Shown one piece after another: positions 9,050 to 17,902 of a stretch of 40,634 nucleotides of DNA. Source of the stretch: Chthonomonadales bacterium (lineage in GTDB: Bacteria > Armatimonadota > Chthonomonadetes > Chthonomonadales > CAJBBX01); the NCBI GenBank assembly GCA_027459625.1, contig DAIDHP010000037.1, positions 1 through 40,634 of the forward strand, written 5' to 3'. Under the pieces are notes generated by a model. That model was not told where the DNA came from. It did not search any database and saw only the letters and a program-made list of their open reading frames with translations. A program made the position numbers and the translations under genes. The stretch's first letter is position 1. Each line of letters opens with the position of its first letter.

Positions 9050-10041
9050 CTTTTTTCCTTTGACCCAATCATACCCTCTCCGTATTCGATAAACATTAAA
9101 TCTTGAGGTGAGAGCTGAACATCCAGAGCGGTCATGCTGTCCCGAACTTGCTCCGGTTTGTGGCACCCAATGATAGGAACGGTAACAAACGGTTGTGAAG
9201 TGAGGTATCCCAGAACAATCTGAGTGATCGTCAATCCCGTTCGCGCTTTCACCTGCATCATTCGCTCAAATCTCACTCCGGTCTCTTCTGACTTATAAAA
9301 TCCGCGGAACCCTTGGTTCATCTGCTCCATCGTGCCGTTTTCCATCCGTTGAAATAGCCCGAATGCCTGAGATTGGTATGGTATCATCGCCATACCGCTC
9401 TCCACATGGAAACAATAACGCTCCTCATCCATCCATCCCAAGGTCGGGTCCCCATAGGGTGTTCCGGCTAGGATGGCGGCGTTCCACAGGGACTGATCCG
9501 CCACGAAACCCGCGATATTATGCTTGTCGGCGTACTCCTGCACCTCCCGCAACCTGGCGGTTTTCCAGTTCGAGGCTCCATAGTAGCGTATCTTGCCTGC
9601 ATGAACCTGGCTTTCCAGAGTCTCAAGGATCACCTCCACGCTAAGTTTCGGATCATCCCTGTGCAGCCAATAGAGGTCGATGCGATCCGTTTGGAGATGC
9701 TCCAGGCTCTCATCCACATCCTGAAGGATTTCCTTGCGGGACATACGCGGCACATCCATGGAATCCAGGTTTGGGTGCGCTCCTTTGGTTGCGACCACGA
9801 TCCCGTCCCTGTTCCTCCGTGCCTTCATCCACGACCCGATGGTCTTTTCGCTGGGGCTATGCAAACCTGAGACCCAGCTTCCGTATACATGCGCGGTATC
9901 GAGAAAGTTACCTCCAAGTTCGACGAAGAGGTCAAGAAGTTCGAATGAATCCTTCTCGTTAAGACTGGAGCCGATCTCCCCTGCGCCCAAACAGATAGAG
10001 GAGACATCAAGAGTTGTATTCGGTATGAGTATGTTGGTCAT
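9037..10041 (-). CDS. Aldo/keto reductase
   Basis: A 334-residue NADPH-type aldo/keto reductase with a TIM-barrel fold. The catalytic tetrad is visible: D in NFLDTAHVYG, Y in the same motif, K in VATKGAH and H in LYWLHRDDP. The C-terminal phosphate-binding region includes VTVPIIGCHKPEQV. It is the first gene of the apiose-type operon and overlaps the next gene. A reductase is not needed for the oxidative apiose route, so it may act on a different sugar, on a lactone or ketose intermediate, or on a substrate of the DUF6259-like protein. These roles are inference. The upstream 113-base gap to the secreted propeller gene contains no clear terminator, so the operon may begin at 13445 or have its own promoter here. 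Confidence 0.88.
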   Translation of the reverse strand: MTNILIPNTTLDVSSICLGAGEIGSSLNEKDSFELLDLFVELGGNFLDTAHVYGSWVSGLHSPSEKTIGSWMKARRNRDGIVVATKGAHPNLDSMDVPRMSRKEILQDVDESLEHLQTDRIDLYWLHRDDPKLSVEVILETLESQVHAGKIRYYGASNWKTARLREVQEYADKHNIAGFVADQSLWNAAILAGTPYGDPTLGWMDEERYCFHVESGMAMIPYQSQAFGLFQRMENGTMEQMNQGFRGFYKSEETGVRFERMMQVKARTGLTITQIVLGYLTSQPFVTVPIIGCHKPEQVRDSMTALDVQLSPQDLMFIEYGEGMIGSKEKRWNR

Positions 10042-10154
10042 GTTTAATTTCCTTTTTCAGTTAATTGCAAAAAATCGTCTTGAGGGCATTTCATCAAGAG
10101 TGAAAAATAGGAGATCAGACTGATTTCTGAAATTATACTATTACCTCTTTTGGT

Positions 10155-13100
10155 TTATTTTATATTCCAGACACCCCATTTACCCGGGGTGAGTCGCGCC
10201 TCGGTGGGAACGTCATTCACCATGGCGGTGTCCGGGTTACTCCAGTAGATTCGTTGTTTTGTTTCCGAACCGTCTCCGCGTAAAACTCCCAAATCACCTA
10301 GCAACATCTGACCGGACTGTGGGGTGATGTTCAAAAGGGACAGCGGAACGACGAATTCAAAATTCCCGCTTGATTGAGCTAACTTCACTTCTGCACTGAC
10401 ATTACGGACGCTATCGAAATGCACCGTTCCAATTGGTGAGCCAAACAGATAGTCGTTTCCATTGGAGCCGTTCGCTATGACAGGCTTGTATAGGACTGCG
10501 CACGGCTTGCCTTTCACCAAAGCAACCAGTAAACGCATATCCCCGACAGTCGGGGCTATGCGATCCTTCGGAGCGTTTGGATCTGTTCCGATCATCATAT
10601 CCAACGCTCCACCCGTTTTGAAGAGGTAGTGGTAATCAGTACATGCATTCATTATGTCGTTTGCGCCTCCCAGCTTGTAAAACGCATACAATGCATCCTT
10701 TGTAAGCACAACGGAAACGGAGGCATTAGCATCGATCGTCGCCCAAGGTGCGTTTCGTGGCCAGTCGGTAAGATTCGCTGAAAGCTTTGGAGGGGAGGCG
10801 ACAATGGGTATATCCAGATTTTTCCGTACCGTAAGGGGTGTTGTATTCGCAGCAATTTCCGGAGGGCTTTTCCTTAAATGTACAGTACCCAAATCCATAC
10901 GTTGAACACTACTCAAGCCCTTTAATTGCACGATGCTGCAACTCTCCTTACCCACTTCCATGTAAATGGTTCCGTTCAAAGATTGCGTCATGGTGGGATG
11001 AAACTGTTCCCCTACGAAGCTCACATGATCAATGGTCATACCCCGTTTCGCCGTTGGCATTCGCAAAGAGGGAATGAAACGCTCGTCCCCTCCCAAAGTT
11101 TGAAGGAACATACCATCCATTGTTATCAGGTACATCTCTCCTTTGTCGCCATTAAGGCATTCCACGTATCCCGCGTCACCCTTCAATGGCTTCACCGGAG
11201 GGCCAATCAATCGGTTCGGGTCTTCGATGACGCCGGGACCGGGTTTTGTTTTTTGAACCGGAGAATACAGGTATTCCCATCGTTTGCCTCCATGGATGTC
11301 CGATCCAAACATAGCCGGGATGGAATCATCCGATTCAATAGTCCATTTACCTCCAATGACTGGCGAACGTTGCATTGGGTATCCGATGATTTTTTGATCT
11401 CTAATATTGTATTGCAATTCTCCGTTTGCTTCTATTTTCGGCGGCGCGATCCAAGTGCCCCATGATGTTGTGACGGACAAGTCCGGATTAACAATCGGCA
11501 TTAGTCCTATGTCATCCAACACTTTGCCATGAGTGTCTATTCTGGTAGTCACCAAATATTGTATTTCGTTTGGTTGGGCGATATGATCATTATTTCGATC
11601 GCACCAGATGAAGAAGACATGATGCGGATCATGCCCGGCCCAAAGTTTGTTGATGGATTCCATATTTTTCATTCGCCATCCCCACTGGGGACTGTTAAGA
11701 TCAGATGCGTCGGAAATCAGGACGATAGGTTTAGCAACTCCATCCTTGCCCAACCTCCAAATGCCTACTCCTCGATCCTGGTTCCAACGCTGGTCGCTGG
11801 TGTAACTATTGGTGAGATAAGTGTATCCTCCGGCGTGTATGGCGCGTTCCGGAGCGACCCCGGGTATGTTTTCAACTTTCATGTAACCGGGACGCCAAAT
11901 GATGTTTTTCACACGGGACGATCCTGTTTTCCAGTTCAGCAGGAACTCCATGCCTCCCATGCCGCTCCATTCGGAGTAGAATACATGCCTCTTATCCCAT
12001 GGGTCCAACGCCCCTCCACCGCCATACTTCGGCCCCCCGTAATATGCTCTCACAAACGCACCGTCAGTTTTCCAAACACTTATCCTCTTCGGCAAATATT
12101 CCGCTTCCGTCACCCAGAGTTGATTCTTATCATCAATAGCCATGCCACAAGGATGGCTCATGCGGAGCGGATCGTAATTCCCTATTTGAGGCCCTCCTGG
12201 CTTCCCTATGATTCGTAACAGAACCCCATTGGGGGAGAAAACCTTAATCTGATGACTTCCCCCTTGATTTATGCGTATTGTATTTCCGTTATCCGCCTTG
12301 TATTCGAAATGGGTTCCCCCCCAATCCGCCACGTATAGGTCATCCTTAGGATCCACAATTAATCTGCGAGGAGCTTCCAAGTGCGCGGTAACAATTGTCT
12401 CTGCGTTGAACAGTCCGGGAACACCGTTTCTTACCGCGAAGCGTACCACACGATCTCCTATGATCGCATATAGATTCCCCTTCGAATCAAATGCCAAGGC
12501 TCTTGGATGATCCACGGAAACGTGCCCTATTATTTTTTTAGTCCTCACATTCACGAAATAGATTCTATTTTCATTGGTAAAGCTAAAGAGCGCCATACCG
12601 TTGTAGACCGCCAAACCGTCCGATCCATATCCCTGAGAAAGGGATTTGAACTGCTTAATGACCGCTTGTGAAAAGGTGATACGCGATATCAAATGCAAAG
12701 ACCCGTCTTGCCTGAAACCTCGGACATCAACCGTGTTGTTGTCCGGGTCTCTCTCCCCGTTGGTGAATACATAAGCGAGGTAGTCCGCATCCGGGTGCCG
12801 ACCCATGTCACGGCAGGCGTGATCGGCGCCCCAAAATCCGGTATTCATACCATAGAGTCGACGCCCGTCCTCGTTCAGCCATACGAATTCATCCCCTGAT
12901 TCCCCTGAAGTGGAAACGATGAGAAAATGAGCATCACCCTTCCATAATGGAGTCGTGATGGGTTTGGGGAAATAGACAATGTCTCCCGCAGGCGTATGGT
13001 CGGCCAGCCATCCTCCGGAGCCATCCAGCGTAAACCATGGGGGTGTGCCCGGACTGTAGAATGAGAGATCATACTTCATATTAATCCTGCCGTGTACCAA

Positions 13101-13445
13101 ACCTTGCACATTATAAACTCCGGCCGGAACCGGGCGCCTCTGCAGGTTTCCCTGACTGTCCACCGTACCGATGTCATATCCATCCCAGCTCACCGTGTGC
13201 GCCCCTGCGGACATCCAAGTTCCCGAAACGAGGTTGCACACGCGATTGCCTGCTTTATCGTCCACAACGATTGTCACGTATCCTGAGGATTTCAACGTGA
13301 AGTGAATGGGAATGCCATATTCGCCAGTCACACCGAATGACTTAGCCAAGGCGGAAAGAGGTTTAATAATTATAAAAAAACATATAAGAATATGCAACGA
13401 TGCATATGAGAAATGCAAAAACCATTTATACTGATTATGCTTCAT
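10155..13445 (-). CDS. Large secreted NHL-propeller protein with Ig-like and CBM9-like domains
   Basis: A 1096-residue exported protein. A charged start and hydrophobic helix (IYFLI-rich, residues 8-35) form a signal peptide. A FlgD-like Ig segment follows (YVTIVVDDKAGNRV, then VSWDG and PVPAGVYNV). The central part carries repeated blades of the NHL/SMP-30 type (DHPRALAFDSKGNLYAI, RRLIVDPKDDLYVADWGG, HPCGMAIDDKNQLWVTEAE). The last 170 residues resemble a CBM9/DOMON-like sugar-binding sandwich that reads out LTDWPRNAPWATID to LTPGKWGVWNIK. I know no catalytic residue set, so it may bind or present carbohydrate, or be a lyase-like propeller. ATG 13445 is preferred to the TTG at 13454, with AGAAAGG upstream. 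An operator-like palindrome lies just inside its 5' end. Confidence 0.8.
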   Translation of the reverse strand: MKHNQYKWFLHFSYASLHILICFFIIIKPLSALAKSFGVTGEYGIPIHFTLKSSGYVTIVVDDKAGNRVCNLVSGTWMSAGAHTVSWDGYDIGTVDSQGNLQRRPVPAGVYNVQGLVHGRINMKYDLSFYSPGTPPWFTLDGSGGWLADHTPAGDIVYFPKPITTPLWKGDAHFLIVSTSGESGDEFVWLNEDGRRLYGMNTGFWGADHACRDMGRHPDADYLAYVFTNGERDPDNNTVDVRGFRQDGSLHLISRITFSQAVIKQFKSLSQGYGSDGLAVYNGMALFSFTNENRIYFVNVRTKKIIGHVSVDHPRALAFDSKGNLYAIIGDRVVRFAVRNGVPGLFNAETIVTAHLEAPRRLIVDPKDDLYVADWGGTHFEYKADNGNTIRINQGGSHQIKVFSPNGVLLRIIGKPGGPQIGNYDPLRMSHPCGMAIDDKNQLWVTEAEYLPKRISVWKTDGAFVRAYYGGPKYGGGGALDPWDKRHVFYSEWSGMGGMEFLLNWKTGSSRVKNIIWRPGYMKVENIPGVAPERAIHAGGYTYLTNSYTSDQRWNQDRGVGIWRLGKDGVAKPIVLISDASDLNSPQWGWRMKNMESINKLWAGHDPHHVFFIWCDRNNDHIAQPNEIQYLVTTRIDTHGKVLDDIGLMPIVNPDLSVTTSWGTWIAPPKIEANGELQYNIRDQKIIGYPMQRSPVIGGKWTIESDDSIPAMFGSDIHGGKRWEYLYSPVQKTKPGPGVIEDPNRLIGPPVKPLKGDAGYVECLNGDKGEMYLITMDGMFLQTLGGDERFIPSLRMPTAKRGMTIDHVSFVGEQFHPTMTQSLNGTIYMEVGKESCSIVQLKGLSSVQRMDLGTVHLRKSPPEIAANTTPLTVRKNLDIPIVASPPKLSANLTDWPRNAPWATIDANASVSVVLTKDALYAFYKLGGANDIMNACTDYHYLFKTGGALDMMIGTDPNAPKDRIAPTVGDMRLLVALVKGKPCAVLYKPVIANGSNGNDYLFGSPIGTVHFDSVRNVSAEVKLAQSSGNFEFVVPLSLLNITPQSGQMLLGDLGVLRGDGSETKQRIYWSNPDTAMVNDVPTEARLTPGKWGVWNIK
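13390..13407. promoter_or_regulatory. LacI-type operator-like palindrome 1
   Basis: The 18-base sequence ATATGCAACGATGCATAT is palindromic except for one position pair and is centred on CpG, as expected for LacI-family operators, where the hinge-helix leucine enters a central CpG. It lies 38-55 bases inside the secreted propeller gene and about 95 bases beyond the end of the LacI-family gene. It matches the sites at 15623-15654 and 20889-20906. Confidence 0.5.
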
Positions 13446-13500
13446 TATATGCAAACCTTTCTGGAAGCAATGTCACATCATTAGAGGCATGTCCGGGTGA

Positions 13501-14559
13501 TTACCGAAGACTCAATCGAAATGAGGCATGACGCACAAAGGATGGTAAAAAAAGGCTGATATTGCTCTCTGGATACTCGCCCTTTAACAGTTTGGGAAGG
13601 AACCGAAGCGCGATAATGTTTGCAAGATTTGTCACGTCCGTATCCTTGAACATATACCCCTCGCCGAATAGCAGAGGGGCATCCTCACCCCCCATGCCTG
13701 CCAATGTGATGTCGCCAGGCTCCCAGCCTAGCTTCAACCCGGATTTCGCCAATAACTTCTCGATGGTATGCCAGGCGCCTAAACCGGTTCCCATTGCGAA
13801 GGCTGTCGGACGATATTCCCTAGGGGCTGCAAGTATTTTTTCCAATTCCCTTTCAAGAACCGAAGTATCGTCATTGGTACATTCCATATCGTCATTAGCG
13901 GTCAGTATATATTCATCCTTCACTTCAATCCCTACACAGGAGCGCATACCACTGCGAAAACCTTCCAATAGTTTATGTTCGTAAACAAGATCATGGTCAT
14001 AACCTAAATAGGCAATCCTTGTATGCCCTAAGGAAGCCAGATACTTCACCGTATGCTCCATCATCTTGATGTGATCGAAGTCCACTTGACACCAGTAAGG
14101 ATGGCTCTCCTCGAAATGTCCTTTCACCACAAAAGGGATTTTTTCAGTTTCGAGCAGCATTGCTGATTGTTCGATATCCTTCTCCAAACCCCATAGGACC
14201 ACGGCGTCGCATACGGAGCGTGAAATCAGGTTTTTGATTCTTCTTTGAGCTTGTTCGTGGTCTCGCATCACTTTGACAAGAAGGTCGTAACCGATATTCG
14301 CCAACGTCTCCGCTAACACCTCCACGATGGCGTGCTGTCCTGGGGAATTAATGAAGAGACATGCCACTGTGTTGGTCCTTCCACTACGCAGCGCCCGTGC
14401 CGCAGCATTCGGACGGTAATTCATCTCCTTAGCGGTATTTAAAATCCGTTTACGGTTTTCCTCGGATGCCCATACGTTCGGACGTTCATTCAAAACACCA
14501 GCCACCAGGCTGATGGAGAGCTGCAGCTTCTTAGCGATGTCACGTTGCGTCACTCGCAT
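13501..14559 (-). CDS. LacI-family transcriptional regulator
   Basis: A 352-residue regulator starting at MRVTQRDIAKKL; an in-frame ATG at 14580 would add seven residues. The N-terminal helix-turn-helix (VTQRDIAKKLQLSISLVAGV) is followed by the hinge helix RPNAAARALRSGRTN with the leucine used for minor-groove intercalation. The remaining 280 residues form the periplasmic-binding-protein-like effector domain (VMRDHEQAQRRIKNLISR, GHTRIAYLGYDHD, ITLAGMGGED). Such proteins usually repress sugar-use operons and release DNA when a sugar or sugar phosphate binds. It is adjacent to and codirectional with the apiose-type operon. Three CpG-centred palindromes in the window are its candidate targets. 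The effector is unknown; apiose or an intermediate is a natural guess. Confidence 0.9.
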   Translation of the reverse strand: MRVTQRDIAKKLQLSISLVAGVLNERPNVWASEENRKRILNTAKEMNYRPNAAARALRSGRTNTVACLFINSPGQHAIVEVLAETLANIGYDLLVKVMRDHEQAQRRIKNLISRSVCDAVVLWGLEKDIEQSAMLLETEKIPFVVKGHFEESHPYWCQVDFDHIKMMEHTVKYLASLGHTRIAYLGYDHDLVYEHKLLEGFRSGMRSCVGIEVKDEYILTANDDMECTNDDTSVLERELEKILAAPREYRPTAFAMGTGLGAWHTIEKLLAKSGLKLGWEPGDITLAGMGGEDAPLLFGEGYMFKDTDVTNLANIIALRFLPKLLKGEYPESNISLFLPSFVRHASFRLSLR

Positions 14560-14946
14560 GAATTGATCACCTTCATACATTTTTGACGGACTAATATATT
14601 ATATACATCGTGAATAATGTCGATAATTCACGATACCCCAGACTCATACACATGTCAAACAATCATAATGTTACTGTCCGATCACAAAGCAGATTATTCC
14701 TTTACTTTGATTGTTTGGTATTAGGAGGTGATTGCAAAATTCAACAAAAGGTTCATTTGATCGCATATTTCACGATTTAGTGATACCCTAAACGAATTAT
14801 ACATTATCATTTTATGATAGCTATTCTTTCATGCCACACATTCCTATGGGTAATGGAAGCTGATGATCATGCATGCTATTCACAGCTTCCATATTTCCAT
14901 ATAACCACTATTCGCTTACTGACCTACATTTTCCGCTGTGGAAACA
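14560..14946. promoter_or_regulatory. lacI upstream region with inverted repeat
   Basis: This 387-base stretch holds no convincing gene. Close to the regulator start, TCGTGAAT at 14608-14615 and ATTCACGA at 14626-14633 form a perfect 8-base inverted repeat with ten bases between. A related TTTCACGA plus GTGATACCC motif recurs at 14768-14788. An AT-rich stretch (ATATATTATATACATC) lies between the repeat and the gene and contains a half match to the operator palindrome. It is likely the regulator's own promoter and possible autoregulatory site. The remainder shows nothing recognisable. Confidence 0.4.
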
Positions 14947-15219
14947 CTATCTATGAAAATAAGTCATTGGTTGGTTCATCGTAACATTGACGTATACCTT
15001 CCGCCATAACAATTGCCTCTCCAATTTGGGTGTTCTCGGATCATTCAAAAATTGCTGCGCCTGTTGCGGAGTCTATGCATCCAGTGAAGTGCCTGTACCA
15101 GGGGTGGCATTTTTTGGTATTGTATGTTTTATTTGATGCGGGAGATTATGACTGCATCCAGCAACAAATATTAGAATAATTCCAAGACATATGCATGGAA
15201 TAAAAGAGGATCATTTCAT
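14947..15219 (-). pseudogene. Small lipoprotein gene with two in-frame stops
   Basis: GGAG lies six bases before ATG 15219. The frame reads MK, TGA at codon 3, then SSFIPCICLGIILIFVAGC, a hydrophobic signal ending in a lipobox (VAGC). GTGTSLDA follows, then TAG at codon 49, and TPQQAQQFLNDPRTP before the true stop at 14947. The TPQQAQQF..DPR pattern is what I associate with small lipoproteins next to pseudopilin genes in environmental bacteria. Each internal stop can come from one C-to-T change (CGA to TGA, CAG to TAG). The gene lies 71 bases after the pseudopilin remnant on the same strand. With stops at codons 3 and 49, no functional lipoprotein is expected. Confidence 0.6.
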
Positions 15220-15290
15220 ATCGCTCTCCAATAAAAAAGACCCCCGCGAATCCATTGTGTTTCCAAACGACTGCGGATGCTTTTGTCAAT

Positions 15291-15662
15291 TCATTGATGG
15301 ATAATATCAAGCTTTCTCAAGTCGGTTCTTGCTGCAGGCGCCGGAGTATCGCAGTTTACGCTACCATTGTTGTTAGGGTCACAATTCGGACCATCCGATG
15401 CCTGATTGTCTTTAAAATAGCCCCACATATTTATCGGAGCTATCGTCTGAAAGGGTTTGAGAGCCTTCACATGGCCATCCATAAATAAGTTCTTCGCTGT
15501 TTCCTGCGGGTGATGAATGGATGAGTAAGCGGCGGCATGGAATAAGACGGCGTTTATTATGGTTCCGCTCCGTATTCCCAGCGGGATGAATCCCGAGGTG
15601 CGAGATACTTGATGATAATCGAATATATATCGTTGCATATACATTGATGCATATCGTATCAT
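15291..15662 (-). pseudogene. Pseudopilin (DUF1559/H-X9-DG type) C-terminal remnant
   Basis: The C-terminal part is typical of secreted pseudopilin-like proteins: AAYSSIHHPQETAKNLFMDG, an H-X9-DG-like signature with HVKALKPF, then NMWGYFKDNQASDG and a cysteine pair in NCDPNNNGSVNCDTP. The prepilin leader, hydrophobic helix and most of the beta domain (over 100 residues) are missing. Upstream of about 15605 the frame is AT-rich, operator-like DNA rather than protein. An internal deletion appears to have joined the promoter region to the 3' end of the gene. It sits directly before the dead lipoprotein gene, so the pair decayed together. The N-terminal ORF residues are probably not translated. 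Confidence 0.6.
15623..15654. promoter_or_regulatory. LacI-type operator-like sites 2a and 2b
   Basis: Two overlapping near-palindromes lie upstream of the pseudopilin remnant. The first is ATATATATCGTTGCATAT (15623-15640), whose right half GTTGCATAT matches the best site exactly. The second is ATATACATTGATGCATAT (15637-15654), whose GATGCATAT half matches the site at 13390. They are weaker than the sites at 13390 and 20889, but their placement in a promoter position supports a shared regulator. The gene they controlled is now mostly deleted. Confidence 0.4.
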
Positions 15663-15699
15663 ACATCAAAATGTTTGTCAAGGGTCCTGGTAAATTATG

Positions 15700-15890
15700 T
15701 TATTGCTCAGCGAAAATGTCCGGGTTAGTTGCTCAGCGATTATGTCCGTATACTGAAAGGTATGGACACAATCACTTTGAACGCAAAACAACAACGACGG
15801 GCGGACATACTTGCTCGTACGCTCGCAGGTTCTTTAACCAAAGAGGAAGCGATTAGTCTGCTTCATTGCAGCTTACGCCACTCCCAGGCA
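15700..15890 (+). mobile_element. Insertion sequence end with truncated transposase
   Basis: Two direct repeats, GCTCAGCGAAAATGTCCG (15705-15722) and GCTCAGCGATTATGTCCG (15731-15748), stand 26 bases apart, as in IS ends with several transposase binding sites. After GAAAGG comes ATG 15762 with MDTITLNAKQQRRADILART and GSLTKEEAISLLHCSLRH, the N-terminal helix-turn-helix of an ISNCY-like transposase. The frame loses similarity near 15880, so only about 40 residues of a protein of several hundred remain. The truncated element abuts the stop codon of the next gene at 15896. No second end is visible. An IS-associated deletion is the simplest reading. Confidence 0.6.
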
Positions 15891-15895
15891 AGATT

Positions 15896-17848
15896 TCATC
15901 CGCCGCGAGCCGAAAAATCCAAAAATCTTTTTATGGTGGCGACGGTCACCGAGATGTTGTCGCTGTCAAAAACCCCATTAAGATACGGGCTCCGGTAGGT
16001 CATCCACGGCCGAAGGTTCAATGGTTTTCCGTTGATGCGGGGCATTGTGAAGCGTATGGGCGTAGTAGGATTATAGGACTTCATCGAAATACAGTCGCCT
16101 GCTGGTCCAAATTGGTAATCCATCGCTTCGGGGCTCACATGCAAACGGCTCGTCAAGGCTAGGGACTGAAATTTCGCGAATGATTTCTCTGCGCTTATGT
16201 CACCGGCGCAGAGGAGGATACGCGACTTGTCGGTAGCCTTTTCGAAGGTGTGGGGCGTCGCCACCCTCCTCTGGGAATCCCACACATAGCCACCATCGAG
16301 GAACTTCACTCCGACAAACGCCTTGCCGTCGCCTGCGAAAATCCAGCCGTCTTTCTCCAGTATTTGCAACGCATTGCCGCGAAAAGCGATCCCGACCTCC
16401 TCTGTGTTATAGGATCCCAGATGACTGCCATCTCCGGGAGGGATGCGTTGGATGATGAGTACATTCTTATGCTGCACGCTCCAGAAGGAGCTCTGCGGAC
16501 GCCCGCCGGGACCATGCATGATGAAGGAATGAACGGAACATATTTCGTTGCTGGAGGGATTATCAAAAAGCATTCCGCATGCACGTTCCTGATTGGAGAT
16601 ACCGGCATAATCGAGTGTAGGGTTCAGAAGAGTGCATCCGAGAAGATAATGAGGTGTTCGATATGCATAATTTACAAGGGCGGAATCACGGGCAAGCCAT
16701 TGCCCCGTTGCATTCGAGGATGGATTGCACGCGAGTTCCCCGAGAACTCGGTTTCGGATGAGGAAGGGCTTCGCCGTCGGAAAAGTCCTATAACGCAAAA
16801 GAATTGCAGCTGGAGGCAATTGATAGGAACTGGTTTCGATAACACGTGAGTGTGTCGACCCAGCCGCTCGCCCCGGAGGGGCGTATAGCAAGTTTTTATA
16901 GAGTTCGAACGTATGGGGACCGTCGTAATTCCCCCGGCTTAAACCTCCGCCGCGCCTTCCACGAACGGAAATTTGCTCTTCCTCGACGAAAGCGAGGTCT
17001 AGGAGCAAACCGAAGCGATACCGGATAATCGGGTCAGGCGAAAGGTCGTGCAAGTTGAAAAGGATTGGCCAAGAGTATTTTTGATAGGTGTTCGATCCCA
17101 CTTCGACCCAAAGCCCTGTCTCCGCTCGGTAACGCGGCCAAAGCTGAAAGAATCTCGTGTATGCGGCGGCATGCTCGGCTACAGTGTGCCCATCGTTCAA
17201 ACGGCGATCCCTGTATTCGGAATATTGATTCAGCATGGCGGTGATAAGGTAGTAGTTGGATCGGCGATTCAGGTCAATGTTCTCCGTACCTATCAGAAGG
17301 AAGAGATCATTCGGCGTAGCCTCGGCAATCCGGCTCTCATTTTTCACCCAGATCCAAAGAGCTTGTTTCATGGCTTTTTCGGTTTCTGGCGTTAGCCTCC
17401 CCGGAAAGTGGGAACTCTTGGAATTGAAAAGGTAAAGGGTACGCACGTAGTCGGCTAGGGAAAAGAAACTCCAAGGCAGATGCCCGGTTTGCTCGGGTGA
17501 TATGCGGGGCACGTTCTTTTCTGTCTTCGATGCGATATAAGCCTGCGCACGTCGAAGCAAGCGCGCATTCGCTTTGTCCGCTTTCACATTCAGGAAGAGA
17601 GCCGAGAGGCACCAGAGGTTATCGCCCCAGACACCTCCTGGCCAGCAAATATCTTTGGAAACTGTCTTACGGAGAGACTTTTCGCGAAGTTTTAACGAGG
17701 AGGAGTGGATATACACCACCAATTGGTTAACACTTGCAATACGCTCCAAATTCTTCCAGGTTGGTTCCGGGGATCCTTTCCCTTCGGCTATCAATGGTGC
17801 GCTTAACAGAGAAAATAAAAATTCTCATCGGGTAAAGACGTTTTTCAT
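15896..17848 (-). pseudogene. Exported protein of unknown function, in-frame TGA in the Tat signal
   Basis: The frame starts at ATG 17848 behind GGGAGG and reads MKNVFTR, TGA (17825-17827), EFLFSLLSAPLIAEGKGS, then about 625 further residues without a stop. Restoring CGA gives the twin-arginine motif TRREF, close to the intact TRRAFLISLLSAPLL of the gene at 22745. The mature part begins with a helical region (WPGGVWGDNLWCLSALFLNV, HLPWSFFSLADYVRTLYLFN) that resembles an alpha-toroid, as in heparinase-like lyases. A beta-rich second half follows (SFWSVQHKNVLIIQRIPPGD). I do not recognise the family. A restart at a downstream TTG or at the next ATG would give a leaderless protein. It is the last gene of the 20836-15896 unit. 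Confidence 0.6.
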
Positions 17849-17902
17849 CGAAATCCCTCCCTATGAGCGTTCAAAACCCCCTTCCTTACGATCTTCGAAG
17901 GA

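Noticed and set aside
15896-17848. TGA read as tryptophan or selenocysteine to explain the in-frame stop.
   Set aside because: Other genes here end in TGA, a neighbouring gene has arginine at the same Tat position, and TAA and TAG also interrupt frames in this window.
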